Below are positions 8,647 to 18,414 of a DNA stretch of 64,000 nucleotides, piece after piece. The notes beneath the pieces are model-generated. The model was not told the origin of the DNA. It worked only from the letters and a program-made list of their open reading frames with translations, and did not search any database. The stretch covers positions 186,001-250,000 of the forward strand of contig NZ_CP132938.1 in NCBI RefSeq assembly GCF_040358255.1, written 5' to 3'. The stretch's first letter is position 1, and every line of letters begins with the position of its first letter. The translations under genes and the position numbers were made by a program. The stretch is from Tunturibacter gelidoferens. GTDB taxonomy: Bacteria > Acidobacteriota > Terriglobia > Terriglobales > Acidobacteriaceae.

Positions 8647-10791
8647 ATGCTGTTTCGTTATCCGCAATCCTCGTTCGAGATGGCCTCTCATTGGAGGATG
8701 GCGTACCATTTACCATCCGAACAGGAACCCCCCGCAATGACAAGAATAACGACTCTTCCGGCTCTTATCCGGCTGCTCGCGGCGGTCCTTACGGGTGCCT
8801 TCCTTTGGCAAATGCTCGCGGTCACCAACCGAGAAGTCATTACCAATGATGAAGGCTTTCACACCTATGCAGGATATCGCTATTGGCAATGCGCCGATTT
8901 TGGAGTGAATCCAGAGCATCCTCCGTTTGCGAAGATGGTTGCCGGATTGGTGCTTCAAATCGCGAAGATCCCGGCTCCGAGTGGGCCTTGTCCGGTAGTC
9001 TCCACGGCTAAGGGGTCAGGGTATGCAGATTCGGCGGAGTGGCTTTACAGCGCCACTGGTCCGAGCGCGGGAGCGAAGATCGATCGAGTGATTCCGCTCG
9101 CGCGTCGCGGGATGGCGACATTTGCACTGCTTCTGGCACTAACAGCCTTCTTCTTCACCCGAAGAATGTTCGGTGATCTCAGCGCTCTGGTAAGCCTCTC
9201 TCTCATCGCTTTCGAGCCGACCCTTGTAGCACACGGCTCACTCGTCACCACGGACATGGCGCTTTCAGCTACGAGCCTTCTCGCGGTGGCGTCATTTTTC
9301 CTGTTTCACCGGCGGCGCACTCTTCTGATGCTTCTGCTGGCCGGGTTCTGCTGTGGCTTCGCTCTCTCCGTGAAACATTCAGGAGTTCTGATCGTCCCGA
9401 CACTTCTGCTCTTGGCCTTCGCGGAGCTCGCGTTTGATTGGAACCGCGGTGAGCAGTCGCGAACAAGCAAGGTATTGAAGGAAGCGGCGGCCGTTCTTTT
9501 CATTCTTTTCTTAGGCTTCGGGGTTCTTTGGGCAACTTATCACTTTCGCTATGCGGCCAGACCAGATGGGGCTCAGATGGCTATGTCACTAAACGACTTC
9601 ATGGCGGATACGCGAGCTAAGGAAAACCACAGCGTCATCCTCAAGACGATCCCATTTCTTGCGCATCACCATCTACTCCCAGAGGCATATCTCTACGGCT
9701 TCGTTGATGTCCTCAGCATTTCCGATCCTGGCCAATCCGCATTTCTGTTCGGGCATTTGTATCCCCACGGCGTTCCCCACTACTTCCCGTGCGTCATCCT
9801 GATCAAAACCACGCTTGGAATGATCGGCCTCGCTCTCCTTTCTCTACTTGCGTTCAGAAAACACAGCTTCGACATACGGCCCTTCTACTTTCTGGTTCCC
9901 AGCTTAGTGTGGCTACTTGCGGGCATGGTCAGCACACTGAATATTGGATATCGCCACATCCTCCCTGTGATCGCGCCAGCTTGTTGCCTGATAGGTGTGG
10001 CGGTCGTCCACCTTTGGCGAACAAACGGGCGTTTCGTGCGTTCAGCTATCGCAATCTCGATGGTGGCGCACGTCGCTTCATCGCTTGCTGCATTTCCAAA
10101 CGAGCTCGCTTATGGCAACGAAATCTTTGGAGGGGTTTCAAACAGCCACAAGCTCCTCACGGACTCAAACAACGATTGGGGGCAGGCCCTCCCGCAGGTC
10201 GCGACATGGTTGAAAGACAATCGAGTCTCCGATTGCTCGTTTGCCTACGACGGCTTCGCAAGGCCGGACCATTCAGGTATCGGTTGTAAGCGCATCATCG
10301 CCAATCTTTTCGAGCTGAATGGAGATAAGGGCGAAGCCCAATTGTCTAGGGTCCAGTCCGGAACCTTCATTATCAGTGGTCTCAGCTGGTCAGGCATCGA
10401 ATGGGAGCGTCCTGATCTCAACCCATACGAGGTGTTCCAGAAAGCAAAGCCCCGCGCAGTCATTGGCGGCGCAGACATGGTTTACACCGGGACCTTCGAT
10501 ATGAGCAGAGTGATAGCCATCAACCAACTCGCTGAAGCGATGAGGCTGAACGGCGAGAAACAGTTTTCTCAAGCACTCGAACCAGCTAGAGCCGCAGCGC
10601 ATGAGATGCCCACTAGCTCTTTTGCACATTTAGCGCTTGCAAATGCGTTGGCTGGACTCGGTCTGAATGATCAGGCCCATCAGGAATACCAGAAAGCCGA
10701 GACAATCGAGGCTTCCCAACCAGAATGGTATTTCCTTCAGAGAGCCGAGATTCGTGCAGGCCTCGCTGCCACTGGCCACGCTTCCCGTTAG
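8647..10791 (+). CDS. GT39-like membrane glycosyltransferase with TPR-like tail
   Basis: Up to 714 residues. An acidic motif NDEGFHTYAGYRYWQ follows the first membrane segment, as in lipid-carrier-dependent glycosyltransferases (GT39/ArnT/PMT-like), where the Asp-Glu loop is catalytic. About eight to ten hydrophobic segments follow between residues 160 and 480. The last 90 residues are soluble and TPR-like (AHLALANALAGLGLNDQAHQEYQKA). The start is uncertain: ATG 8647 gives a hydrophilic 30-residue extension, while ATG 8737 begins just before the first membrane helix. A 5' fragment of a paralogue sharing the motif AGYRYWQC and the phrase DFGVNPEHPPFAK lies at 45398. Confidence 0.8.
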   Translation: MLFRYPQSSFEMASHWRMAYHLPSEQEPPAMTRITTLPALIRLLAAVLTGAFLWQMLAVTNREVITNDEGFHTYAGYRYWQCADFGVNPEHPPFAKMVAGLVLQIAKIPAPSGPCPVVSTAKGSGYADSAEWLYSATGPSAGAKIDRVIPLARRGMATFALLLALTAFFFTRRMFGDLSALVSLSLIAFEPTLVAHGSLVTTDMALSATSLLAVASFFLFHRRRTLLMLLLAGFCCGFALSVKHSGVLIVPTLLLLAFAELAFDWNRGEQSRTSKVLKEAAAVLFILFLGFGVLWATYHFRYAARPDGAQMAMSLNDFMADTRAKENHSVILKTIPFLAHHHLLPEAYLYGFVDVLSISDPGQSAFLFGHLYPHGVPHYFPCVILIKTTLGMIGLALLSLLAFRKHSFDIRPFYFLVPSLVWLLAGMVSTLNIGYRHILPVIAPACCLIGVAVVHLWRTNGRFVRSAIAISMVAHVASSLAAFPNELAYGNEIFGGVSNSHKLLTDSNNDWGQALPQVATWLKDNRVSDCSFAYDGFARPDHSGIGCKRIIANLFELNGDKGEAQLSRVQSGTFIISGLSWSGIEWERPDLNPYEVFQKAKPRAVIGGADMVYTGTFDMSRVIAINQLAEAMRLNGEKQFSQALEPARAAAHEMPTSSFAHLALANALAGLGLNDQAHQEYQKAETIEASQPEWYFLQRAEIRAGLAATGHASR

Positions 10792-11171
10792 CCGCGAGAT
10801 GATTTTACCGAGTCGGCTCGGAAGAACCTTCCTAGATCTCTTCCAAAGCCCGCCCGCCATGTGATTCAGCCGCTGCAAAATCTGCTAGATGCCGCAATCG
10901 CGGCCTTGTGAGATTTCCGCAAAACGAGGTTTTCGGAAACTACGATTTTGAACTTGCCGCAAACCTGACTTTGCAGGCATCCCCTCGACAACCTGAGTTG
11001 TCGTGGGTGCCCGAGATGCCGGCTTCTCGCCACGTGATTTTGAGCCCTCAAGTAAGATGACCGGTTGCTGCGGGAGAGCTTTGCGGGGGAGGATAGCGGT
11101 TCGCAGGAGCCTCGTAGAGGAACAAGAGGACGGAGTAAGGTGTCTATAGACATGAGGCCTCGTAAGAGCCG
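10792..11171. other. Intergenic region containing R1 copy d
   Basis: No gene seen. R1 copy d occupies 10913-10982; nothing else recognised. Confidence 0.5.
10913..10982. repeat. Palindromic repeat R1, copy d
   Basis: Left arm ATTTCCGCAAAACGAGG then TTTTCGGAAACTACG; right arm TTGAACTTGCCGCAAACC then TGACTTTGCAGGCATCC. With copy e (12015) it brackets the gene pair 11172-12014. Confidence 0.7.
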
Positions 11172-11756
11172 ATGCGAACAACTCATCATCGATTGCAGAA
11201 GATTGCACCTCCTCTGGCTGCTGCCTGGATAGCGATCACCGTGTTATCTCCTCGACTGACAATCGCGCAATCCGGAAGCAAATGCACGGTGTTCGGTACT
11301 CCGCAAGTCAGCCCTGCTCTCGTGAAATTAGAGAGTGTTGCGACCCTCTCCGCCTACAAAAAAGGCATCCCAATTCATGTCACCCTGACCGTCCGAGCTG
11401 GCCAAGAGGGTGTCTATCTGCCAGACTTCTTTGGGGCTTTCCAACAAACGTGCAGTCATGGCTTTGCGACTGAGGTACTAACCCTTCAAGGCAGAGCTGC
11501 CAATCCGAATTTGCCAGGATGCGCCTATACAGGTGGGGCTCCGAAGATTAGATACGTCAAGCTCAAGCCTGAAGAGATTCGCACCTGGAAAATCGATCTT
11601 CCAACGAAGGCGATCGCTCCTGGCCAGTACTGTCTCTATGCGGAATACCTGAGTCCTGAAGAGTTGATCGGCTGGTCCGTGAACTTGCCTGATGACAAAG
11701 CATTAGTGGCCAAAGGTCGGATTACTGCTACGCCGATCGCAATTGAAATTCGGTGA
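11172..11756 (+). CDS. Exported protein of unknown function
   Basis: 194 residues. A signal peptide is visible at about 1-33 (PLAAAWIAITVLSPRLTIAQS). The mature part has three or four cysteines (SKCTVFG, QTCSHGF, PGCAYTG, QYCLYAE) and beta-rich text such as IPIHVTLTVRAGQEGVYLPDF, which suggests an Ig-like or beta-sandwich fold stabilised by disulphides. No family recognised. Its stop is directly followed by the next frame, suggesting one transcript. It lies with that neighbour between two R1 repeats. Confidence 0.65.
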   Translation: MRTTHHRLQKIAPPLAAAWIAITVLSPRLTIAQSGSKCTVFGTPQVSPALVKLESVATLSAYKKGIPIHVTLTVRAGQEGVYLPDFFGAFQQTCSHGFATEVLTLQGRAANPNLPGCAYTGGAPKIRYVKLKPEEIRTWKIDLPTKAIAPGQYCLYAEYLSPEELIGWSVNLPDDKALVAKGRITATPIAIEIR

Positions 11757-12014
11757 TTGACACTCATCGTCGTCCCATTCAGCGGCCATGACGCCTCGAT
11801 CTACTTCGCCAGTCGTGTAATCGGGATAGTGCTCATACTCTCACCCGCATTTGTGCTTGTTTGCGGCGGACTTCTTTTGGTCCTCCTCGAATCGATATAC
11901 GCGGATGTTCATTGGACCTCGAAATATCCTGTTTGCGTTGTCATCTCATCGGCGGTAGTGTTTTTATGCGGTTGTGTCACGGGTGGCGTTTGGCTGCGAA
12001 AGTCAAACGGCTAG
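11757..12014 (+). CDS. Small membrane protein of unknown function
   Basis: 85 residues from a TTG that touches the stop codon of the preceding gene (TGATTG), an arrangement typical of translational coupling. Two hydrophobic segments are visible, about 20-45 (IVLILSPAFVLVCGGLLLVLL) and 58-77 (VCVVISSAVVFLCGCVTGGVW). R1 copy e begins immediately after the stop codon. No homologous family recognised. The main doubt is the TTG start and short length. Confidence 0.45.
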   Translation: MTLIVVPFSGHDASIYFASRVIGIVLILSPAFVLVCGGLLLVLLESIYADVHWTSKYPVCVVISSAVVFLCGCVTGGVWLRKSNG

Positions 12015-12048
12015 CTGAAGTTGCCGAAAACCCAGACTTTGCAGGCAC
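12015..12048. repeat. Palindromic repeat R1, copy e (half unit)
   Basis: Right arm only: TGAAGTTGCCGAAAACCC then AGACTTTGCAGGCACAA. It begins one base after the stop codon of the small membrane protein. Confidence 0.65.
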
Positions 12049-12179
12049 AACGGAATAGCGTCGGTGCAACGAGGAGATTACGTTTGATGAGGTTGCGCGG
12101 ATCGGGGACTGGATGTCCGCTGTGCTCTAAGCCGGCATCCAGCCCATTTCGATCATAAGAATCCACACCACAACTGTGT

Positions 12180-15100
12180 TTACTGCACTGTAAGTGTCAG
12201 GTTGGTCGAGGTCTTTGTACCGGTGGTCGCATCCTTTGCAGTTACTACAATTGTGTAGCTCTTGGCAAGCTGGCTAGATGAACCATTGCTGCTGCAACCG
12301 CTCAAGCTAATCGCCGCGAATGACAGAGCCGCGAAGGCCAGCATCGCCGATTGGCGCGGTATCTGCCGAAGCCGCTTGCGCATCCCTACCAACGGCAGCA
12401 ATAACAATCCAAACGCCACCGGCGCGAAGGGCCGTGTGGAGGGGGACTTCTCATCACGAGCCGTTTGGCTATTGCTGGTCTGAACAGCCAATGTAACCGA
12501 GGTCGCCCCACTCCCTGCCGGAAGTGTGGCCGGCGAGAAGGTCGCAGTTGCTCCAGTGGGCAGACCGGTTACGCTGAAGGCTACTGGATCTGGGAAGGTG
12601 GTTCCAGAACCCGGGGTTAGCATGAGGGTGTAGCTTGCTGCTCCCCCCGGAGTGGTTGTGGCACTGCCAGAACCAGGACTGGAACCGGGCGCAAGTGTGA
12701 AGGTCTGTGCGGCTATTGTAAAGCTCGTGGTCGCTGTGGCTGGAGCATAGCCGCCGCTGGCGGCTTGGCTGGCATTGAGTACCACGGTGCCTGCTCCTGT
12801 CAGCGTGACTGTCAAACCAGAGATGGTTGCGGGGCCGCTGGCTACCGCATAGGTGACTGCTCCACTCGAAGCCGAGGTTGCACTGACAGTGAATGGTGCA
12901 TTGCCATAGGTTTGCGATGCGATCGCGGCGAAGCTCAGCGTTGGCACAACTGGCATCACGGTGAAACTGCTGGTCGCCGTCGCCGCACCATAGTTGCCGC
13001 TGGCAACCTGGCTGGCGTTCAGTATCACGGTGCCTACTCCTGTCAGCGTGACTATCGAACCGGAGATGGTTGCGGGGCCGCTGGCTACTGTATAGGTAAC
13101 TGCTCCACTCGAAGCCGAGGTTGCGCTGACGGTGAATGGAGCATTGCCATAGGTCTGCGATGCGATCGCGGCGAAGCCCAGCGTTGGCGGGTCAAGTGCA
13201 GTTCCGCTCAACGCGATACTCTGCGTAGTGTAGCCGGGTGCCAATGCGTTAAGGTTGGTATCCGTCAGGACCAGCGCTCCATCGATGTTGCCCCCGATTG
13301 CCGGTGCAAAGCTGACGAGCAGCTGACAGGAGGCACCCGCTGCCAGCGTTCCTGCCGCCGAGGAACTGGCCCCAACAAGCGGGCATGCTGTTGCCCCCGT
13401 ACTGTTCAGAGTGAAGTTCGTCGAGATACTCGGATTGTTCCCTGAAGCTGGAACCGGGAAGCTCAGCGGAGTATTGCCGATGTTCTCAACCGTCACCGTC
13501 TGGGCATCGCTCGTCGAGCCCGCAGTCGTCGCAAAGCTCAGACTCGATGGATCGGCGAAATCTAGTTTTACGACACTATTAGCTTGAGGGCTCGAGGCAA
13601 AGACATTACCGCTCCCATCGACCGCAATACCTGCGACGCCATTCACAGTGGCAATCGTGCTTTGGGTGTAAACGCCTCCCGACAACGTGTACTTATAAAT
13701 AGCGAAGGGTTCCCCTGTATAGACGTTGCCGCTGCCGTCAACAGCGACCCCAAGGCCGGAAGTGCTCGAAATCGTGCTCTGGGTGTAGCTGCCGTCGGAC
13801 GGGGTCTCCTTGTATAACGGCGAATCTCCGTTCCGGCTAGCGTAGATATTGCCATTACCATCTACCGCAAGCCCAAAAGCATAAACGGCTCTAGCAATAG
13901 TGCTTTGGCTATAGCCGCCGGCGGTTAATGTTTCTTTCAACACCCCGTAAGCAAGACTTCCGATATAGACGTTACCGCTCTCGTCAACAGCCACCGACTC
14001 CACATTGCCCAGGCCGGTGAAAGCAGCGCTTTGCGTATAGCCCCCTCGACTTAACGGCGTTTCCTTCAACACCTCCGTGGCATCTTGATCTGCAATATAT
14101 ACATTGCCGGCCCCATCCACCGCCACGCCAACCGGGTAAGCCAGACCGGTGGCTACCGTACTTTGCGTATAGCCGCTCCCTGTCCAGGTCTCCTTCACGA
14201 CCGCGTTCTGGGGACTATAGGCACTGACGGCCTCCGCAATGTAAAGACTGCCAGCGGCGTCCTCTGCGATGGCGTAGGGGCTAACCACGTTGCTAAAGGG
14301 CAAAGTGTTCTGCGTACCTGGCAAGAAGTTCGCCTGCGGACCCGAGCCTGTGCCATGAACGTAACCAGTGGCAATCACATCCCCCGAACTGGACTGTAGC
14401 ACCGCCGCGCCGTACCGGGTCCCGATCGACTTCGGCGTAAAAGTAACATTCACTAGGCAGCTTTCGCCGTCGGTGTACGTGAAGCTTGTCCCAAATGTAG
14501 TGCAGGTTCCTGTGGCTGTATCTGTGAAGTCCAGGCCCGCCGCGCCCTGGGTCACCACTGCTGGCTTGCCAATAGTGCCAGTGGTATCGAAGGTAAAGAT
14601 CAATGAGACCGGTGAGTTTGAACTGCCAACGTTGATCATGCCGAAGTCTCCGGCTGACGGCGTCACTTTTAGTAAGCTGTTGTAAGTCGAGATAAAGACA
14701 TTACCGCTCCCGTCCACCGCAACATAAATCGGAACCACAAAAATATAAGCACTGCTCCCGACCAAGCTTTGGGTGTAGCTGGCACCTGAAGGCGTCTCCA
14801 TCAATACTTGACTGGCCTCCCGATCTCCAGGAGTCCCGTAGACAGCAATATAGACGTTGCCGTTTCCGTCCACCGCGACACTGCTGGGATAGTTCAGACC
14901 GCTGGCGATCGTGCTTTGGGTGTAGCTGCCATTCGAGAGCGTCTCTTTGAAGACCTGGTTGTTACCTCGATCGGCAATATAGACATTGCCACTTCCGTCC
15001 ACCGCCACGGCATCGGGAAGAGAGAGATTGCTGCCTATCGTGCTTTCGACGTAGCTGCTTCCTGAAGGCGACTCCATCAGTACCCGACTGCCCTGCGGAT

Positions 15101-15644
15101 CGGCGACAAAGACATTCCCGCTCACATCCACGGCGACGCTCCAGGCTATACCCACATTGCTGCTGATCGTACTCTGCGAATAGCTGTTACCAGACAACGT
15201 TTCTTTCAATAACCTACCGTTGTTCGAATCGGCAATATAGACGTTCCCGTTGGAATCTACCGCAACTCCCAAGGGCGAATTCAGACCAGTGCCTATCGTG
15301 GTTTGCGTGTAGCTACCACCCAGCAGTGTCTCCTTCAACACCCGATTGTTACCTGAATCTGCAATATATAGAGTGCCGCTCGCATCCACTGCGGCTTGCC
15401 GTGGATTGGTTAGACCGGTGAATGGCATAGTGATCTGGGACCCACTGAAATGGGCGGTCTGTGCATATGAGACTGAGCACACCACCCCCACTAGGACCGC
15501 CAGAACGATGCAACGTGCGGCCTCCACACCCACCTTACGAAGATGTCCAAACACAAAGTAAAAACGTACGAACGCGGCGAAATTGATCACGGAGACTCCC
15601 AGAAAAAGCAATTTATACAAAGGACGTGAATAGGGGGACCGCAC
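12180..15644 (-). CDS. NHL-repeat beta-propeller protein with MBG-like repeats
   Basis: 1154 residues. Two hydrophobic segments occupy the N-terminus (about 10-35 and 43-62), the second ending SYAQ like a signal peptide. At least a dozen NHL-type blades follow with the recurring phrases VAVDGSGNVYIAD and KETLSGGSYTQSTI, interrupted near residue 330 by an Ig-like HYDIN-type domain (TFDTTGTIGKPAVVTQGAAG) and followed by another near 700. Two almost identical 80-residue MBG-like repeats (SQTYGNAPFTVSATSASS) lie at about 800-960. The C-terminus holds a membrane segment, then a lipobox-like LSGCSS and an Ig-like end. Proteins of this build are common in Acidobacteriota and are presumed surface-exposed; the binding partner is unknown. 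Confidence 0.85.
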   Translation of the reverse strand: MRSPYSRPLYKLLFLGVSVINFAAFVRFYFVFGHLRKVGVEAARCIVLAVLVGVVCSVSYAQTAHFSGSQITMPFTGLTNPRQAAVDASGTLYIADSGNNRVLKETLLGGSYTQTTIGTGLNSPLGVAVDSNGNVYIADSNNGRLLKETLSGNSYSQSTISSNVGIAWSVAVDVSGNVFVADPQGSRVLMESPSGSSYVESTIGSNLSLPDAVAVDGSGNVYIADRGNNQVFKETLSNGSYTQSTIASGLNYPSSVAVDGNGNVYIAVYGTPGDREASQVLMETPSGASYTQSLVGSSAYIFVVPIYVAVDGSGNVFISTYNSLLKVTPSAGDFGMINVGSSNSPVSLIFTFDTTGTIGKPAVVTQGAAGLDFTDTATGTCTTFGTSFTYTDGESCLVNVTFTPKSIGTRYGAAVLQSSSGDVIATGYVHGTGSGPQANFLPGTQNTLPFSNVVSPYAIAEDAAGSLYIAEAVSAYSPQNAVVKETWTGSGYTQSTVATGLAYPVGVAVDGAGNVYIADQDATEVLKETPLSRGGYTQSAAFTGLGNVESVAVDESGNVYIGSLAYGVLKETLTAGGYSQSTIARAVYAFGLAVDGNGNIYASRNGDSPLYKETPSDGSYTQSTISSTSGLGVAVDGSGNVYTGEPFAIYKYTLSGGVYTQSTIATVNGVAGIAVDGSGNVFASSPQANSVVKLDFADPSSLSFATTAGSTSDAQTVTVENIGNTPLSFPVPASGNNPSISTNFTLNSTGATACPLVGASSSAAGTLAAGASCQLLVSFAPAIGGNIDGALVLTDTNLNALAPGYTTQSIALSGTALDPPTLGFAAIASQTYGNAPFTVSATSASSGAVTYTVASGPATISGSIVTLTGVGTVILNASQVASGNYGAATATSSFTVMPVVPTLSFAAIASQTYGNAPFTVSATSASSGAVTYAVASGPATISGLTVTLTGAGTVVLNASQAASGGYAPATATTSFTIAAQTFTLAPGSSPGSGSATTTPGGAASYTLMLTPGSGTTFPDPVAFSVTGLPTGATATFSPATLPAGSGATSVTLAVQTSNSQTARDEKSPSTRPFAPVAFGLLLLPLVGMRKRLRQIPRQSAMLAFAALSFAAISLSGCSSNGSSSQLAKSYTIVVTAKDATTGTKTSTNLTLTVQ

Positions 15645-15990
15645 TGGTCTAGTTACATGTGGCGAAACGCTGCTTCAGAATCAAGGAGACATCAAACTCT
15701 CCAGAGAACCCACAGTCTCAAGCAGAGCCGGAGCCGCCAACAGAATGCGACGCAAGTATTGTGGATACGGGAACCGAGCCAGAAGAAAGACGTCCACACA
15801 GGAGAGACTACGGAGAGATGGGAACATCGGAAGACGAAACCTCACGATATATAAGCGCTGCCTCTGCAGCCGGAATCGGATCTCCACGTGCATTTCCCTG
15901 CATGCACAGGAAGATTCTGCCACAGTGCCAGCACCAAGAATGCTTTTTCCCAATTGGTGAACCGTTACTACCGTACCACGAGCTTCCGGC
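15645..15990. other. Intergenic region, nothing recognised
   Basis: Upstream of the NHL-repeat gene. Short frames exist on both strands but none has family-like text or a convincing ribosome-binding site. Confidence 0.4.
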
Positions 15991-16179
15991 TTATCGCTCC
16001 AAAATGACGGCCTCGAGTCTTGAGGCAATGTAAAGCCTGCCCTCAGGATCACCTATTTCCAAGAATCTATTCACAAGAGGGTCGGAAAAAACTTCGCTTT
16101 CTATTTCGCCGTTCCTCGATGTTGTATGTCTTGTCAGACAGTCAAACGATGCGCCGCACTCAGAACGGCGCGCTCTCAC
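15991..16179 (-). CDS. Possible small protein overlapping the gene upstream
   Basis: 62 residues from a GTG that overlaps the end of the 16160-16567 gene. The second half (SDPLVNRFLEIGDPEGRLYI, then ASRLEAVILER) reads like real protein text; the first half does not. It may be a remnant of a longer gene. No family recognised. Confidence 0.25.
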   Translation of the reverse strand: MRARRSECGASFDCLTRHTTSRNGEIESEVFSDPLVNRFLEIGDPEGRLYIASRLEAVILER

Positions 16180-16567
16180 GTACCTTCAATTCCCTAATGA
16201 GTTGGAGCGCATCATCAGCAAAAAGGAGAGCTTGTGGACCCGACAGGGGCATGTCGCCTTTGATAATTTCGAGTTCAACAACGACCTTGGCAAGCGCTTT
16301 TCCTAAGAGGTCCACCTGTACGCGCAGGATCTCAGAATCGCCGTCGTCTTTCCGCGTGGAGCGGGCGGCAGACGGGATAAGGGTGTAAAAGGTAGCAAGG
16401 AACCTTTTCGCTACTTTCTCTTTCAGTCCAACTCGTCGCCCATTCCTTTTGTCTTTGTAGGGACAACCGTTCGGAGTTAGGACGTCTCGGTCCTCGTCAA
16501 TGAATGAAACAAGCGCCTTCGCGGCTTGCAGTCTGGCACGTTCCAACAGAATTTGTTCGTCTTGCAT
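16160..16567 (-). CDS. Hypothetical protein
   Basis: 135 residues from ATG 16567, chosen because AAGGAAA lies about 6 bases upstream. The frame stays open further upstream, but that part lies antisense to the TIGR03435 remnant and is not coding text. The protein is largely helical and charged (LERARLQAAKALVSFIDEDR, then KVAKRFLATFYTLI, then ALAKVVVELEIIKGD). No signal peptide or membrane segment. No family recognised; probably a soluble cytoplasmic protein. Confidence 0.5.
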   Translation of the reverse strand: MQDEQILLERARLQAAKALVSFIDEDRDVLTPNGCPYKDKRNGRRVGLKEKVAKRFLATFYTLIPSAARSTRKDDGDSEILRVQVDLLGKALAKVVVELEIIKGDMPLSGPQALLFADDALQLIRELKVRESAPF

Positions 16568-16610
16568 CAAATTTCCTTGTCTGATTGATCTATCGGCTGG
16601 AGATGTTAGG

Positions 16611-17041
16611 GCATTCAGGACTACTTCCATCTCTCCGCGACCCGCGAAGGCCGCCTGGTGGACGTCTATCTGATAACCGCGCCCAACGGCAAGCCCCCGG
16701 CACATCCCGATCCAAACGCCCCCGAGAGCGTAGGGGGTGTTGCGTGGGGATCGGCGGGCAACATCGATGAGAACCACGGCATGCTCTGGCCGGCCGGAAT
16801 CAACGCTGTGCGTAGCATCGACCTCATCAACGGCACGGTCGACGACTTCTGCCACATGCTTGAACAGGGCCTTGATCAACCGCTAATCAACGAAACCCAT
16901 CTTGACGGTAAGTTCGATTTTCAGGTCAGAGCTGACGAAGGCCAGCAAAACAACTTCACCGAACGCCTCCGCACTCAGCTAAACCTCGTCGTCACGCCCG
17001 CCCAGCGCCGCGTCGAGATGCTCGTCTTCACTCCTCAGTAG
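16611..17041 (+). pseudogene. C-terminal remnant of a TIGR03435-type protein
   Basis: An open stretch of about 143 codons directly after an in-frame TAG. It ends in the manner of the Acidobacteriota-specific TIGR03435 family: DLINGTVDDFCHMLEQGLDQ, then GKFDFQVRADEG, then LRTQLNLVVTPAQRRVEMLV. Full members are about 250-350 residues with a signal peptide; the N-terminal half is missing. The family's function is unknown. Its survival as a 3' fragment is a further sign of rearrangement here. Confidence 0.7.
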
Positions 17042-17228
17042 AAAGTTACTGACGCGGCAATCCCGCGCGAGCAACTAATGACCTTCAACTGACAACTGCC
17101 TTCACGCGTAACTCGAAACGCTATTCCTCGCCCCACGCTCTTTGCTGATCCCGCTTCGCGTACCCGGTCTGCCTCAGCCTCGGCCGGGTTAGTCGGCCAT
17201 CTTCCATATTCTGCTGTCGATTCTTCAT

Positions 17229-17306
17229 GAAGCTCCCGAAATAACGGGGTTATGAGCAACTACGTCCAGTATTCTGAAGTTGCCGAAAACCCGATTTTGG
17301 AGGAGC
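17229..17306. repeat. Palindromic repeat R1, copy f
   Basis: Left arm AGCTCCCGAAATAACGGGG then TTATGAGCAACTACG; right arm CTGAAGTTGCCGAAAACCCG then ATTTTGGAGG. The repeat supplies the last ~18 codons and stop of the hydrolase frame on the minus strand, so the original 3' end of that gene was probably replaced by the repeat. Confidence 0.7.
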
Positions 17307-18235
17307 TAAGGCGATGGTGGTATCCACCGATTGCCCGCACTTAACGGTCACGGGACGAGTTGTCAACGCAACGACGGTTCTCTCTACTCGGTCCAAATTG
17401 TTTGATCCAGGTTCAGACGTGGATGCAGCTCTTTCCTTCCCTAAATCAACGAATGCTGTCTCAAACGCGAGATAGGAGGGATCATGAATAGTAGCTGGCT
17501 TGACAATCTGAATATGATCTTTCTCGATTGGCATAACTGAGCCTTCGCACAACGTGCTGGCGCTTGCAGAGTCGACAATCTTCACGCCGTACGTGTCTTT
17601 CTCTTCATAGGCGCAGCGGCTGATTATCCGAAACTTCGCCGCCCGCCAATCCCTCTGCAAAATGTCTACATATCGGTCTGCATCGCTCGGTAACATGTCA
17701 CTCAGTTGAGGATTTGGGCTAAGAGCCATTGCCAATCTTGTGAGGTCAGAACCTGTGGTCGGAGTCGAGAAGAAATAGATAAGGGGAACTTGTGTCGCCA
17801 GCGGTTGATAACGTGTGAGCAGTTTTCGAGTGAGAAGACCACCCATACTGTGGCACAAGAAAATGACCTGCTTGTGCTTTGTGAATATCTCATCTGCAAC
17901 GAGGTTTATGTTCATCTGCTCGACGAGCTCGTCAATGGTGCTAGTAGCGTCAAGATACGAAGCCCGATACGCATAGACGTAAACATCTGCGTTATTGAGG
18001 CAGGATCAGTCGCGACTAACTTTGGCCAGTATGCTTGGCTGTCTGAATTAGTCCAGGTCGATTTGGCATCCCCGAAGATTCCGTGGACAAAAACAATGAC
18101 AGTATCGGCATTCGAACGCCGGATGTACTGTGATTCCACTTGTTCAGTGATCGGGTGATCCTTCGTGGTATGACAACCTGAGCAGAGCAACGAGAACAAA
18201 ATAAAGCCAAAAATCGGAAGCTTTTTTTCCTGCAT
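17250..18235 (-). pseudogene. Lipoprotein alpha/beta-hydrolase, frameshifted
   Basis: ATG 18235 starts a lipoprotein signal (FGFILFSLLCSGC) with lipidation at the Cys of the lipobox. Then comes the oxyanion-hole strand VIVFVHGIFGDAKSTW. At about 18004 one base is missing: reading continues in another frame as ADVYVYAYRASYLDATS, and then the nucleophile elbow FLCHSMGGLL (GHSMGG-like, with Cys in the first position). The 3' end runs into repeat R1f. The intact product would be an envelope-anchored esterase or lipase of about 320 residues. A sequencing error at one base would restore it. Confidence 0.7.
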
Positions 18236-18414
18236 GACGTGAACCTTGGTCCTGAAAGCACGAGAGTCGCTCGAACGAGACATTGCTTTGAGCTTTCCCG
18301 AACTCCAGATGAAAGTGTGATTTCAAATTGCAATTTTACCATTTAGAATGAATTACTTACGCTATTCTCTGGAATTGTGTTGGCAGTCCGAGAGCTCCAA
18401 GTCATGCTCAGAGT

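Noticed and set aside
7869..12048. Gene-repeat-gene layout as an integron cassette array
   Set aside because: The repeats lack paired RYYYAAC/GTTRRRY core sites, gene orientations are mixed, and no integron integrase is present.
16568..16879. N-terminal extension of the 16160-16567 gene
   Set aside because: It is antisense to the TIGR03435 remnant, and a good ribosome-binding site precedes ATG 16567.
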